Shown here one piece after another: positions 1 to 8,992 of a DNA stretch of 64,000 nt. Source of the stretch: Andreprevotia chitinilytica DSM 18519. Its GTDB lineage: Bacteria; Pseudomonadota; Gammaproteobacteria; Burkholderiales; Chitinibacteraceae. Below the pieces are notes generated by a model, which worked only from the letters and a program-made list of their open reading frames with translations, searched no databases and was not told the origin of the DNA. Position 1 is the stretch's first letter; each line of letters begins with the position of its first letter. The stretch spans positions 62,001-126,000 of the forward strand of contig NZ_JONM01000007.1 of NCBI RefSeq assembly GCF_000711875.1. The letters run 5' to 3'. Both the position numbers and the translations under genes were made by a program.

Positions 1-533
1 ATCCGCGCCGCATCGCCAATCGAGTGCGCGCCGGTGGTGCAGGCGGACACGATACCGTAGCTGGGGCCTTGGTAGCCCTTGATGATCGTGACATGGCCGG
101 CGATCAGGTTGATCAGCGAACCGGGAATAAAGAACGGGCCGATCTTGCGCGGGCCACCCGCGCGCAGGTCGCCATCGGTTTCTTCGATCAGCGGCAGGCC
201 GCCGATGCCGGAGCCGATATTGACGCCGACGCGGGTCTTGTCGAGACCAGCCGCGTCGTCGAGGCCGGAGTCGGCAATGGCTTGCAGCGCAGCGGCGATG
301 CCGTAGTGGATGAATACGTCCATCCGGCGCGCATCCTTGGCGCTGATGTACTGGGTGATGTCAAAGCCCTTCACTTCACCGGCAATGGTGCAGGCAAGGT
401 CGGAGGCATCGAAGCGGGTGATCTGACCGATACCGGATTGGCCGGCCAACAGATTGGCCCAGCCGGTGGCGACATCATTACCGACCGGCGAGATATGACC
501 CAGACCGGTGACGACAACTCTGCGTTTGGACAC
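1..533 (-). CDS. fabF: 3-oxoacyl-ACP synthase II, FabF (partial, 3' end outside window)
   Basis: Elongating condensing enzyme of type II fatty-acid synthesis: it joins malonyl-ACP to an acyl-ACP in the cytoplasm. The first 177 residues or so are present, beginning SKRRVVVTGLGHISPVGND, with the thiolase-fold N-terminal half and the nucleophile cysteine in the SACTTGAH motif near residue 165. The C-terminal half with the two catalytic histidines lies beyond the left edge. The start is GTG at 533-531, preceded by a GGAG ribosome site 7 bases upstream; no better start fits. It is the last gene of the fab operon, 122 bp after acpP. The acpP-fabF order is usual in proteobacteria. Confidence 0.95.
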   Translation of the reverse strand, partial: MSKRRVVVTGLGHISPVGNDVATGWANLLAGQSGIGQITRFDASDLACTIAGEVKGFDITQYISAKDARRMDVFIHYGIAAALQAIADSGLDDAAGLDKTRVGVNIGSGIGGLPLIEETDGDLRAGGPRKIGPFFIPGSLINLIAGHVTIIKGYQGPSYGIVSACTTGAHSIGDAAR

Positions 534-655
534 GGGAATTCTCCAAGCATGGCAGCACGCCGATGGGGCCTTCAATTGCCCGATCGGCGCGCCAGATGGA
601 ACAAGACCCCTGGTCTGGCATACAACGCCGTCGCAGAGGTCTTCGTCTTGCTGAA

Positions 656-895
656 TTACTTGCTCAGATTGCCGGACACGTAGTCGATAGCTTGCTGAAC
701 GGTAGTGATCTTTTCGGCTTCTTCGTCCGGAATCTCACACTCGAACTCTTCTTCGAGGGCCATCACGAGTTCAACGGTGTCGAGGGAATCGGCGCCGAGG
801 TCGTTCACGAAGGAAGACTCGTTCTTGACGTCTGTTTCTGGCACGCCAAGCTGTTCGGCTACGATCTTCTTCACGCGCTGTTCGATGTTTTCCAT
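656..895 (-). CDS. acpP: Acyl carrier protein AcpP
   Basis: 79-residue acidic carrier of growing fatty acyl chains. The phosphopantetheine attachment serine is in the [20 protein letters not shown] motif (helix II), and the length is that of the family. An in-frame extension to 1021 exists, but the extra 42 residues do not look like ACP and the start [12 protein letters not shown] matches the family, so ATG at 895 is chosen. A purine-rich AAAGG lies about 8 bases upstream. The gene sits between fabG and fabF; a 144-bp gap with a hairpin after fabG suggests, by inference, that acpP also has its own promoter, as is common for this highly expressed gene. Confidence 0.97.
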   Translation of the reverse strand: MENIEQRVKKIVAEQLGVPETDVKNESSFVNDLGADSLDTVELVMALEEEFECEIPDEEAEKITTVQQAIDYVSGNLSK

Positions 896-1010
896 GGATT
901 TAACCTTTAACCCTAAGGGGGATGTAAAAATGCGAGCGCATTGTACCAAAAAAATGCCTGCCGCCAAGTTAAGGGGAGACGAACGAACAATGCGCACTCG
1001 GTACAACCCG

Positions 1011-1033
1011 CAAGGCTGCACGATGCAGCCTTG
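1011..1033 (-). repeat. Hairpin between fabG and acpP
   Basis: Perfect 10-bp inverted repeat (CAAGGCTGCA, loop CGA, TGCAGCCTTG) just after the fabG stop in the direction of transcription. There is no T-run on the minus-strand 3' side, so it is not a classic intrinsic terminator. A processing or stability hairpin separating fabG from acpP mRNA is a possible role (inference). Confidence 0.6.
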
Positions 1034-1039
1034 AACGGA

Positions 1040-1783
1040 TCAGTTCATATACATGCCGCCGTTGACGTGAATTGTCTGGCCGGTAATGTAATTTGCCTTG
1101 CCCGATGCAAGAAAACCCACTGCATCGGCGATGTCTTTTGGATCACCCAAGCGGCCTAGTGCGATGCTTTGCACCAGCGCGGCTTTCTGCTCTTCCGGCA
1201 GGCTGCGGGTCATATCGGTATCGATAAAACCCGGCGCAACCGCGTTGACGGTCACCCCGCGCGAGCCAATTTCACGCGCCAGCGACTTGGTAAAGCCGAA
1301 CAGCGCAGCCTTGGCCGCCGAATAGTTGGTCTGCCCCGGATTGCCGGTGGCACCGACCACCGAGGCGATGTTGATGATACGGCCCCAGCGCGCCTTCATC
1401 ATGCCACGCATGACGGCCTTGGAGAGCTTGTAGACCGGTCTGAGGTTGGTGTCCATGATGGCATCCCACTCCTCATCTTTCATCCGCATCAACAGGTTAT
1501 CGCGGGTGATGCCGGCGTTGTTGACCAGCACGGCGATCGCGCCGAAGTCCTTCTCGACCTGCGCCACCACAGCTTCGCATGCGCCTTCATCGGTCACGTT
1601 CAGCTTCAAACCACTGCCTTGCGCGCCAGCCACTTTCAGATAAGCGGTAATCGCTTCTGCACCGCTATCGCTGGTAGCGGTACCAACCACGATCGCGCCC
1701 TGCGCAGCGAGCTCCAGTGCAATCGCCTGGCCAATGCCGCGCGATGCGCCGGTGACCAGCGCTACTTTGCCTTCAAGACTCAT
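1040..1783 (-). CDS. fabG: 3-oxoacyl-ACP reductase FabG
   Basis: NADPH-dependent reductase of the fatty-acid elongation cycle, a 247-residue short-chain dehydrogenase. Visible are the nucleotide-binding GASRGIG motif near residue 14, the NNAG motif near residue 86, the catalytic Ser in INIASVVG and the YxxxK pair in NYSAAKAAL. The C-terminus (ITGQTIHVNGGMYMN) is typical of FabG. An in-frame GTG one codon upstream is possible, but ATG at 1783 gives the canonical MSLEGKVALVTG start with GGAG upstream. It follows fabD by 81 bp in the same operon. Confidence 0.97.
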   Translation of the reverse strand: MSLEGKVALVTGASRGIGQAIALELAAQGAIVVGTATSDSGAEAITAYLKVAGAQGSGLKLNVTDEGACEAVVAQVEKDFGAIAVLVNNAGITRDNLLMRMKDEEWDAIMDTNLRPVYKLSKAVMRGMMKARWGRIINIASVVGATGNPGQTNYSAAKAALFGFTKSLAREIGSRGVTVNAVAPGFIDTDMTRSLPEEQKAALVQSIALGRLGDPKDIADAVGFLASGKANYITGQTIHVNGGMYMN

Positions 1784-1864
1784 CACTCCATCTCCATCCA
1801 GTTACATCTCATCCACGGCGGGTGCAGCACCCATCGTGCGGGTCTTCATGTTTGCAGCGAATGT

Positions 1865-2806
1865 TTACAGCAATGCCTTCAAGGCATCGAATGCCGCCGC
1901 ATCGGTCAGCGCCACGTGCTGCGCGCCGTCAGCAATGCGTTTGTTGAGGCCGACCAGGATTTTGCCTGGACCGCACTCGGTGATCACGTTAGCGCCCTCT
2001 GCAACACCACCAGCGGCGATCTTCTGCACGCTTTCCACCCAGCGCACCGGACGATAAAGCTGGCGCACCAGCGCGTCCTTGATCTGGGCCGGATCGGTAT
2101 ATGCGGCAACATCCGCGTTGTGGATCACCGGGAACTCCGGCACGCCGACGTGAATGTGCTCCAGCGCTGCGGCAAGCTTCTCTGCAGCCGGCTTCATCAG
2201 CGCGCAATGCGACGGCACGGAGACCGGCAGCGGCAACGCCCGCTTGGCGCCTTTTTCCTTGCACAGCGCCATGGCACGCTCGACGGCATCCTTGCTGCCG
2301 GCGATCACCACCTGACCCGCCGAATTGAAATTGACTGCCTCGACCACATCGCCCTGTGCGGCTTCGGCGCAAGCGGCCACGATGACGTCATCCGGCAAAC
2401 CCAGAATCGCCGCCATCGCGCCCTGCCCTTCCGGCACGGCCGATTGCATCGCCTCCGCACGCAAGCGCACCAGCTTCACTGCATCGGCGAAGGCAATGCT
2501 GCCCGCCGCCGCCAGCGCGGTGTATTCACCCAGCGAGTGACCTGCGGCCACGACCGGCGCAGCGCCGCCGGCAGCACGCCAGGCGCGGAACACGGCCACG
2601 CCAGCGGTGAGCATCAGCGGTTGGGTGTTGACGGTGGCATTGATCACGGCTACATCTGCGCCCTCAGCAACCATCGCCCACAGGTCTTGACCGAGTGCGT
2701 CGCTGGCTTCCTGGAAGGTCTGACGCACCGAAGCGTCATCGCCAAACCCCTTCATCATGCCGATCGATTGCGAACCCTGGCCTGGAAATACGAAAGCAAG
2801 TGCCAT
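1865..2806 (-). CDS. fabD: Malonyl-CoA:ACP transacylase FabD
   Basis: Loads malonyl groups onto ACP for fatty-acid synthesis. The 313-residue protein starts MALAFVFPGQGSQSIGMM; the GQGSQ oxyanion motif, the nucleophile serine in GHSLGEYTALAAAG (near residue 92) and the active-site histidine in VPSHCALM (near 200) are all present. A longer frame to 2851 exists, but ATG at 2806 has GGGAG 8 bases upstream and a family-like start. A strong hairpin (2865-2890) separates it from fabH. Confidence 0.97.
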   Translation of the reverse strand: MALAFVFPGQGSQSIGMMKGFGDDASVRQTFQEASDALGQDLWAMVAEGADVAVINATVNTQPLMLTAGVAVFRAWRAAGGAAPVVAAGHSLGEYTALAAAGSIAFADAVKLVRLRAEAMQSAVPEGQGAMAAILGLPDDVIVAACAEAAQGDVVEAVNFNSAGQVVIAGSKDAVERAMALCKEKGAKRALPLPVSVPSHCALMKPAAEKLAAALEHIHVGVPEFPVIHNADVAAYTDPAQIKDALVRQLYRPVRWVESVQKIAAGGVAEGANVITECGPGKILVGLNKRIADGAQHVALTDAAAFDALKALL

Positions 2807-2864
2807 GTTTTTCTCCCTGCATTGCGCCGCGTAACGGAGCAAATCAAACAATTATTTGAACAGC

Positions 2865-2890
2865 AAAACGGCGCATCGCTGCGCCGTTTT
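2865..2890 (-). terminator. Terminator-like hairpin between fabH and fabD
   Basis: Perfect 11-bp stem (AAAACGGCGCA / TGCGCCGTTTT, loop TCGC) beginning 3 bp past the fabH stop. On the minus strand the stem has an A-tract before and TTTT at its end, resembling an intrinsic terminator or attenuator inside the operon. Read-through into fabD is expected because fabD has no obvious separate promoter; the hairpin may set relative expression. Confidence 0.6.
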
Positions 2891-2892
2891 AT

Positions 2893-3849
2893 TTAGAACT
2901 TGAGAAGCACCGAACCCCATGCGAACCCGCCGCCAATCCCTTCCAGCAGCAAGGTCTGGCCCGGCTTGATCCGACCGGACTTGACGCCTTCATCCAGCGC
3001 CAGCGGAATCGATGCGGCAGAAGTATTGCCATGCTTGTCGACGGTAACGATCACCTGCTCCATCGGCAAGCCAAGGTGTTTGGCGGTCGATTCGATGATG
3101 CGCAGATTGGCTTGGTGCGGTACCAGCCAATCAATGTCAGATTTCTGCAAACCGGCAGCGGCAAGGGTCTTTTCCGCCACATCGGCCAAGGCGCGCACGG
3201 CGAACTTGAAAACGGCGTTGCCTTCCATGTAGATGAATGGGTTACCCACAACCGCGCCGTGATTGACCCGGCCTTCGGCCTTGAGGATGCCGCTGTAGCG
3301 GCCATCGGCGTGGAGTTGGGTCGACAGGATGCCCGGCGTTTCGGAAGCCTTCAGCACCACCGCGCCCGCACCGTCTCCAAACAGCACGCAGGTACCACGA
3401 TCATTCCAGTCAACGATGCTGGAGAGCTTTTCCGCACCGACGACCACGGCGCACTTGGCAACGCCGCTCTTGATCATGGCGTTGGCAGTGGTCAGCGCAT
3501 AGACGAAACCGGCGCAAACGGCCTGCACGTCAAACGCCGGAAAACCGTGAACGCCGAGCTTTTCCTGCAACAGACAGGCGGTGGATGGGAAGGTGTTGTC
3601 CGGCGTGGTGGTGGCGACGATCAGCAAATCGATCTCTTCGCGCGCGATGCCAGCAGACTCCAGTGCCCGCTCGACCGCCTTGAGGGCCAGATCGGACGTC
3701 ATTTGATGCTCGGCGGCGATGCGCCGTTCGCGAATACCGGTGCGGCTGGCAATCCACTCGTCGCTGGTTTCCACGCGGGTAGCCAGCTCGGCGTTGGTGA
3801 GAATTTTTTCCGGCAAGTAGGAACCGGTTCCGATCAGTCGTGCGTACAT
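2893..3849 (-). CDS. fabH: 3-oxoacyl-ACP synthase III, FabH
   Basis: Initiating condensing enzyme, joining acetyl-CoA to malonyl-ACP. The 318 residues begin [19 protein letters not shown]. The Cys-His-Asn triad can be read: Cys in [11 protein letters not shown] (near 112), His in [11 protein letters not shown] (near 245) and Asn in [12 protein letters not shown] (near 275). The C-terminal [13 protein letters not shown] is diagnostic. Length is normal for the family. It lies 68 bp after plsX in the operon order plsX-fabH-fabD-fabG-acpP-fabF. Confidence 0.98.
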   Translation of the reverse strand: MYARLIGTGSYLPEKILTNAELATRVETSDEWIASRTGIRERRIAAEHQMTSDLALKAVERALESAGIAREEIDLLIVATTTPDNTFPSTACLLQEKLGVHGFPAFDVQAVCAGFVYALTTANAMIKSGVAKCAVVVGAEKLSSIVDWNDRGTCVLFGDGAGAVVLKASETPGILSTQLHADGRYSGILKAEGRVNHGAVVGNPFIYMEGNAVFKFAVRALADVAEKTLAAAGLQKSDIDWLVPHQANLRIIESTAKHLGLPMEQVIVTVDKHGNTSAASIPLALDEGVKSGRIKPGQTLLLEGIGGGFAWGSVLLKF

Positions 3850-3917
3850 GGCGTGTTCCCTATCGGGATTCGATATTTACTTGCGTTGGTGTGCCGGTTT
3901 GGACACGGGCGGCCGGA

Positions 3918-4994
3918 CTACTCGGCGGCGGAGGCCGGTGCAGGCGTGCTGGCAATGGCGCTCTCGGACGTGCTGGCGGCCAAGGCAGCCAGTTGATCAC
4001 GCACTTGATCAGTAATCCGCTGAATAACACCTGCTTGCGCCTCTTCAACGGCTTGCTTGAGCGCCCAATAGAACGCCATCTGGTCCGCACCGCCGTGGCT
4101 TTTTACCACAATCCCCTTCAGACCTAACAGCGAAGCGCCATTGTAACGGCGCGGATCGACCCGCTTCTTGAAGCGGCCAAGCACCGGCCAGGCCAGTGCA
4201 GCGATCAGTTTGGTCCACCAGGTACGGGTGAATTCTTCGCGCAGGAAATCGGCCAGCATCTTGGCCAGGCCTTCGGTGGTTTTCAGCGCCACGTTACCGG
4301 TAAAGCCGTCGGCGACGATCACGTCGACAACGCCGGTGAAGAGGTCATTCCCTTCGACATTGCCGTGGAAATTGAGTTTGCTGGCCCGCAGGGCTTCGCC
4401 AGCGTCTTTCACCGCCTCGTTGCCCTTGATGTCTTCCGAGCCGATATTGAGCAGCCCGACCGAGGGGTTTTCCTTGTGGTAGACCGAAGCCACCAGCGCA
4501 GCGCCCATGATGCCGAACTGCATCAGCTGCTCTGGCGTGCAATCGACGTTCGCGCCCAAGTCCAACATGCAGGTCTCGCCCCCCGTGGCGGTCGGCAGCA
4601 TCTTGGCGATGGCCGGCCGTTCGATCCCGGCGATGGTCTTGAGCACGAAACGGGCTGTCGCCATCAAGGCCCCGGTGTTGCCGGCGGATACGCACGCGTT
4701 GGCCTCGCCGGACTTCACCAGATTGATGGCCACGCGCATCGACGAATCTTTCTTGTTTTTCAAGGCAGATTGCGGCGATTCGTCCATCGTGACGATCTCG
4801 GTCGCAGGGTGGATACGCAAGCGCGGGCCGACACTGGCCTTGCGGACCTTGAGCTCGGCCTCGAGCGCGTCAGGCACGCCGACGAGGACGACGTTCACCT
4901 CCGGGTAGCGATCAAGAAAGCGCAGGACGGCAGGCACGGTAACGTGCGCGCCGTGGTCTCCGCCCATCGCGTCTACGGCAACGGTAATGTCCAT
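3918..4994 (-). CDS. plsX: Phosphate acyltransferase PlsX
   Basis: Converts acyl-ACP to acyl-phosphate for the PlsY step of phospholipid synthesis; peripheral to the membrane. The 358 residues start [27 protein letters not shown] and contain family blocks such as [11 protein letters not shown] and the [15 protein letters not shown] segment. The C-terminal 25 residues are Ala/Ser-rich and probably disordered. Downstream of rpmF, which is the common bacterial arrangement, but separated from it by a 104-bp gap holding a 15-bp perfect inverted repeat. Confidence 0.97.
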   Translation of the reverse strand: MDITVAVDAMGGDHGAHVTVPAVLRFLDRYPEVNVVLVGVPDALEAELKVRKASVGPRLRIHPATEIVTMDESPQSALKNKKDSSMRVAINLVKSGEANACVSAGNTGALMATARFVLKTIAGIERPAIAKMLPTATGGETCMLDLGANVDCTPEQLMQFGIMGAALVASVYHKENPSVGLLNIGSEDIKGNEAVKDAGEALRASKLNFHGNVEGNDLFTGVVDVIVADGFTGNVALKTTEGLAKMLADFLREEFTRTWWTKLIAALAWPVLGRFKKRVDPRRYNGASLLGLKGIVVKSHGGADQMAFYWALKQAVEEAQAGVIQRITDQVRDQLAALAASTSESAIASTPAPASAAE

Positions 4995-5031
4995 AAAGTG
5001 CGGGGTTCCAGGACTTGATTCCAGAATAGCG

Positions 5032-5063
5032 AACGGCGCAAGCGAGGGCTCGCTTGCGCCGTT
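5032..5063 (-). repeat. 15-bp perfect inverted repeat between rpmF and plsX
   Basis: Arms 5032-5046 and 5049-5063 are exact reverse complements (AACGGCGCAAGCGAG on one side) with 2 bases between them. On the plus strand the stem is followed by TTTT; on the minus strand (operon direction) it is not T-rich. A mid-operon mRNA hairpin is the simplest reading; it could be an attenuator or an RNase barrier that lets rpmF be expressed above plsX (inference). Confidence 0.7.
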
Positions 5064-5097
5064 TTCATAACCAATTGGTTATAAAGGCTTTTGGGGA

Positions 5098-5277
5098 TTA
5101 CTCGCCCTTGGCCTTGATCACGCGACGGCCTTTGTAAAAGCCATTCGGGGAGATGTGATGCGGGCGATGTGCTTCGCCGGTGTTCGGGTCGATCGAGACA
5201 GCCGGAGCGGTCAGGAAGTCGTGCGCACGATGCATGCCGCGCTTGGACGGGGACTTTTTGTTCTGTTGAACGGCCAT
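5098..5277 (-). CDS. rpmF: 50S ribosomal protein L32, RpmF
   Basis: 59-residue basic ribosomal protein of the large subunit. The sequence starts [21 protein letters not shown] and continues through [23 protein letters not shown]. It is the zinc-free form: no cysteines are present, unlike the four-Cys versions of many bacteria. A purine-rich AAGGAG lies 5 bases upstream of the ATG. It sits 34 bp after yceD and ahead of plsX, the conserved yceD-rpmF-plsX-fab order. Confidence 0.97.
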   Translation of the reverse strand: MAVQQNKKSPSKRGMHRAHDFLTAPAVSIDPNTGEAHRPHHISPNGFYKGRRVIKAKGE

Positions 5278-5311
5278 GATAAAACTCCTTGAAAACCAGT
5301 TTTCAGTTCAG

Positions 5312-5800
5312 TTATTCCGCTTTCCTGGTTTTCAAACCAGCCAGGGCAGCAAACGGATTCGGCTTGTCTTGCCGGTTTTGCTCTTGCGGCGCATCGCAAA
5401 CTGCGTGTGTCGGGGCAAAAGGCAAAGCCAGCAGCAATTCATCTTCCAGCAGGGTTTCGACCAGCAGGGCCGGTTCGATCACCATCGTTTCCATATCCGG
5501 ATCGAGTTCTTCAGCTTCATCGGCAGCGGCCTCATCGGCAAACTGCGTAAAGCGCGTCTCGATCGAGAACGGCCAGGACATCGGGTTCAGACAACGCTGG
5601 CAACGCACCACCAGTTCGCCTTCGAGGCTTGCCTCGATCCACGGCCGCGAGAATTTATCCACGCCACCACGGATCTGCCATGCCACATCGCCATCGGTAC
5701 TGACCAGCACATCCGCCAAACGGGGAAAGCTGGCAACCGGCAGCGAGCCATCTAGTACACCGCCCTCGCGGGCGAAATCGGCGCTGTGGATAACCGGCAT
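5312..5800 (-). CDS. yceD: YceD/DUF177 family protein (23S rRNA accumulation protein)
   Basis: Small acidic DUF177 protein that in E. coli is linked to 23S rRNA accumulation; a biochemical role is not settled. The frame extends to 5878, but the first 26 residues of that longer form look unrelated, while MPVIHSADFAREGG matches the usual family N-terminus; hence ATG at 5800 (162 residues). The CQRC motif of the family is visible near residue 66, followed by an acidic stretch rich in Asp and Glu. First gene of the rpmF-plsX-fab operon, divergent from maf. Confidence 0.88.
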   Translation of the reverse strand: MPVIHSADFAREGGVLDGSLPVASFPRLADVLVSTDGDVAWQIRGGVDKFSRPWIEASLEGELVVRCQRCLNPMSWPFSIETRFTQFADEAAADEAEELDPDMETMVIEPALLVETLLEDELLLALPFAPTHAVCDAPQEQNRQDKPNPFAALAGLKTRKAE

Positions 5801-5938
5801 ACTGCGTCCAAACCCTTCATCTTGACTCCAGACCAACCCGGCTAACAACGCAGCCAAGGCGAGTCGGAAACCGCGCATGATACAATCCGCGCCATTCCAC
5901 TGTCAAAGCTTTTATCCAGCCGGTCTTGGCGATTTTCC

Positions 5939-6583
5939 ATGCAAAAACAAACGCTTTCTGACGACCCGACCCTGAGTCATCCAACCTTGGTTCGTCAAAC
6001 AACTGGCCGCACGCTGGTGCTGGCCTCCACCTCGCCCTACCGCCGCGAACTGTTGGCACGACTCGGCTTGCCATTCGACGCTGCCAGCCCAGGCATCGAC
6101 GAAACGCCTTTCCCGAACGAATCTGCAGCCGACACCTGCCTGCGACTCGCCATCGCCAAAGCACAGGCACTCGCGAATAGCTATCCGGATGCGCTGCTGA
6201 TCGGCTCCGATCAGGTAGCACTCCTCGACCGCGTGCAGCTCGGCAAACCCGGCAATCATGAGCGAGCGATGCTGCAGCTCAAGACCATGCGCGGCAAGAT
6301 GGTTGAATTCCACACGGCACTCGCCTTGCACGACACTGCCAGCGGCCAGACTCTATCGTCCGTGGATGTCACCCGCGTGACGATGCGCGAATACAGCGAT
6401 GCGCAAATCAACGCCTATCTGCACCGCGAGCAACCGTATGACTGCGCTGGTAGCGCCAAGGTCGAAGCACTCGGCATCGCCATGATCAACAAGGTCGAAA
6501 GTGTCGATCCGACCGCGCTGATCGGCCTGCCACTGATCTCACTGGTCACAATGCTGAGCCGCGCTGGCGTGGAGGTGATTTGA
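5939..6583 (+). CDS. maf: Maf-like nucleotide pyrophosphatase
   Basis: House-cleaning enzyme that hydrolyses non-canonical nucleoside triphosphates to monophosphates. The 214-residue protein has the Maf signature ASTSPYRRELLARLGLPF near residue 30, then IGSDQVALL and GKPGNHERAMLQL. The sequence resembles the YceF (m7GTP) subgroup next to the yceD-rpmF cluster in many proteobacteria. The first 22 residues before GRTLVLAST are unusually long, so a later start is possible, though none is clearly better. Divergent from yceD across 138 bp; its stop overlaps the next start by one base. Confidence 0.93.
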   Translation: MQKQTLSDDPTLSHPTLVRQTTGRTLVLASTSPYRRELLARLGLPFDAASPGIDETPFPNESAADTCLRLAIAKAQALANSYPDALLIGSDQVALLDRVQLGKPGNHERAMLQLKTMRGKMVEFHTALALHDTASGQTLSSVDVTRVTMREYSDAQINAYLHREQPYDCAGSAKVEALGIAMINKVESVDPTALIGLPLISLVTMLSRAGVEVI

Positions 6584-7305
6584 TGGCAACGCCTGCACTC
6601 GGAACGCTCTACTTGATCCCGGTACCGCTGGGCGATGACACGCTCACATCCGTGCTACCGGCCGACGTCATTGCCACCGCACAGCGCCTCACCCACTTCA
6701 TCGTCGAAGCGCCAAAAACAGCCCGGGCGATGCTCAAGGTATTCGGCACGCCGCACGAGTTGCGCAGCCTGTGGATGCAAGAGCTGAATGAACACACCAA
6801 GGACAACGAACTCGATGCGCTGCTGCAGCCGCTGCTGGCTGGCAACGACGTCGGCCTGATGTCCGAAGCCGGCTGCCCCGGCGTGGCGGACCCCGGTGCG
6901 AATCTGGTGCGGCTCGCCCACACCCGCGGCATTCGCGTTGCACCCTTGGTGGGGCCGTCGTCGATTCTGCTGGCGCTGATGGCTGCGGGTGCAAACGGCC
7001 AGAAATTCCGCTTCAACGGCTATCTGCCGACGCAAGATGCGGAACGAATCGACGCCATCCGCAAGCTGGAACTGGAATCGCAAAAACAGCGACAAGCCGA
7101 GCTATTCATCGAAACGCCCTATCGCAACGGCGCGCTATTCGATGCCTTGCTCGCCTCGCTCAAACCGGGCAGTCAGCTCACCGTGGCGTGCGATATCACC
7201 ACGGCCAGCGAATTCATCAAGAGCCAGACCGTTGCTACTTGGCGCAAAGGCCCGAAGCCCAACCTGCACAAACGGCCGACGGTGTTTGTGATTTACGCGG
7301 GGTAA
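6583..7305 (+). CDS. SAM-dependent methyltransferase, tetrapyrrole-methylase fold (RsmI paralogue)
   Basis: 240-residue protein with the tetrapyrrole (corrin/porphyrin) methylase fold shared with RsmI. Seen: the N-terminal LYLIPVPLGD, GLMSEAGCPGVADPGANLVRLAH and LVGPSSILLALMAAG. In RsmI the last two blocks shape the SAM site. RsmI itself methylates 16S rRNA C1402; this shorter protein belongs to the paralogous group found in beta- and gammaproteobacteria, whose substrate I cannot state. The ATG overlaps the maf stop (TGATG) with GGAGGTGAT directly upstream, so the two are translationally coupled. Convergent with murJ. Confidence 0.85.
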   Translation: MATPALGTLYLIPVPLGDDTLTSVLPADVIATAQRLTHFIVEAPKTARAMLKVFGTPHELRSLWMQELNEHTKDNELDALLQPLLAGNDVGLMSEAGCPGVADPGANLVRLAHTRGIRVAPLVGPSSILLALMAAGANGQKFRFNGYLPTQDAERIDAIRKLELESQKQRQAELFIETPYRNGALFDALLASLKPGSQLTVACDITTASEFIKSQTVATWRKGPKPNLHKRPTVFVIYAG

Positions 7306-7313
7306 TGAACGGA

Positions 7314-8849
7314 TCAGGCTGCGCGACGCGAAAAGTCGCTCAGCCTGAAGCCCAGCGCAAACAGCGAACCAAAATAAGCAACCAAGCCGGCCAGCACCAC
7401 CACCGACAGCCGCAACAGCCGCATCACCATCAAGCCCTGATCCCAAGCCGGCATCACATAGAGGGTGCCGAACAGCACCGCCGCCATCACGGCCAGCGCG
7501 ACCAGAATCTTGATGAAGAAGATTTTCCAGCCGGGGAGCGGCGTAAACACGTTTTGCGAACGCAGCTTCCAGTACAGCAGGCCGGCATTGGCGCACGAAG
7601 CCAAGCCAATCGACAGCGCCAGCCCGGCGTGCTTGAGCGGGCCGATGAACGCCAGGTTCATCAACTGCGTCAGCACCAGCGTGAAGATGGCGATCTTCAC
7701 TGGCGTACGGATGTTCTGCCGGGCGTAGAAGCCGGGTGCGAGCACCTTGACCAGCAAGAAACCCGACAAGCCCACCGTATAGGCCAGCAGTGCGTATTGG
7801 GTTTTCAACGTGTCATGCGGCAGGAACTTGCCGTACTGCAGCAGCGATGCGATCAGCGGGCCGGACAAGATCGCCAAGGCCACCGAGGCCGGCAAAGCCA
7901 TCATCAGGCACAGGCGCAGCCCCCAGTCGAGCAAGCGCGAATACTCGGCCTGATCCTTGTTGGCGAAGGTTTTCGAAAGCGAGGGCAGCAAGATGGTGCC
8001 CAAGGCCACGCCGAGCAAACCGTTCGGAAACTCCATCAAACGGTCAGCGTAATTCATCCACGAGATCGAGCCATCCGGCAGGTAGGATGCAAAACTCAGG
8101 TTGATCAGCAAGGAAATCTGCGCCACCGATACGCCCAGAATGGCCGGCCCCATCTGGCGCATCACGCGCCACACGCCAGCATCGTTCCAGCGCAATCTGG
8201 GCAATACCAGCATGCCGATCTGTTTCAGATGCGGCAGCTGCCACACCAGCTGCAGGATGCCGCCGGCCAGCACACCCCAAGCCAACGCCATGATGGGCGG
8301 ATGGCAGTACGGCGACACGAACAACGCAAACAGGATCATCGACACATTGAGCAGCGTCGGCACGAACGCCGGCACCGAGAAGCGGTTCCAGGTATTGAGC
8401 ACCGCCCCGGCCAGGGACGATAGCGAGATCAGAAAGATGTACGGAAACACGATTCGCAGCATATGTGCCGTCAGCGCGAATTTTTCCGGGTCGCCCTTGA
8501 AGCCGGATGCGGTCACCCACACCACCACCGGTGCCGCCACGACGCCGATCAGCGTCACCATAGCCAGCGCCAGCGTCAGCATCCCGGATACATAAGCGAT
8601 GAAGGTGCGGGTCGCCTCCTCGCCCTGCTGTGCCTTGTATTCGGCCAGGATCGGCACAAAAGCTTGCGAGAACGCGCCTTCAGCAAAAATCCGCCGCAGC
8701 AGGTTCGGCAGACGGAAGGCGGTGAAAAAGGCATCCGTCCCGATCTGCGCGCCGAAATAGCGGGCGACGATGGCCTCGCGGGCGAAGCCGAGAATGCGGG
8801 AGACCAGCGTCATCGAACTGACGGCGGCGAGGGATTTGAGCAGGTTCAT
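7314..8849 (-). CDS. murJ: Lipid II flippase MurJ
   Basis: Inner-membrane flippase that moves lipid II to the periplasm for peptidoglycan synthesis. The 511 residues begin [33 protein letters not shown], the MviN/MurJ signature, with about 14 hydrophobic segments and the conserved [15 protein letters not shown] loop near residue 53. Length is normal. It ends 8 bp from the convergent methyltransferase. The 143 bp upstream (8850-8992) to the next gene holds no feature I recognise. Confidence 0.97.
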   Translation of the reverse strand: MNLLKSLAAVSSMTLVSRILGFAREAIVARYFGAQIGTDAFFTAFRLPNLLRRIFAEGAFSQAFVPILAEYKAQQGEEATRTFIAYVSGMLTLALAMVTLIGVVAAPVVVWVTASGFKGDPEKFALTAHMLRIVFPYIFLISLSSLAGAVLNTWNRFSVPAFVPTLLNVSMILFALFVSPYCHPPIMALAWGVLAGGILQLVWQLPHLKQIGMLVLPRLRWNDAGVWRVMRQMGPAILGVSVAQISLLINLSFASYLPDGSISWMNYADRLMEFPNGLLGVALGTILLPSLSKTFANKDQAEYSRLLDWGLRLCLMMALPASVALAILSGPLIASLLQYGKFLPHDTLKTQYALLAYTVGLSGFLLVKVLAPGFYARQNIRTPVKIAIFTLVLTQLMNLAFIGPLKHAGLALSIGLASCANAGLLYWKLRSQNVFTPLPGWKIFFIKILVALAVMAAVLFGTLYVMPAWDQGLMVMRLLRLSVVVLAGLVAYFGSLFALGFRLSDFSRRAA

Positions 8850-8992
8850 GGGTGATGCGAAACGCGTCAGGCCGGCAGCGCTCGGCGGGACGGGAAACGG
8901 CTGAAGTGAGAAGAGCGCAATTCTAAGCGAATGCGTCGGCCCTGCCTGCAGGTTTCATGTGACTAAACGCATAGGGAATGACCACCCCACCC

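Noticed and set aside
1169..2896. Long open frame of 575 codons on the plus strand
   Set aside because: It is antisense to fabG and fabD, rich in His/Arg/Gln typical of GC-rich shadow frames, and has no family character.
7188..8423. Open frame of 411 codons on the plus strand opposite murJ
   Set aside because: Gln/His/Arg-rich shadow of murJ with no start context.
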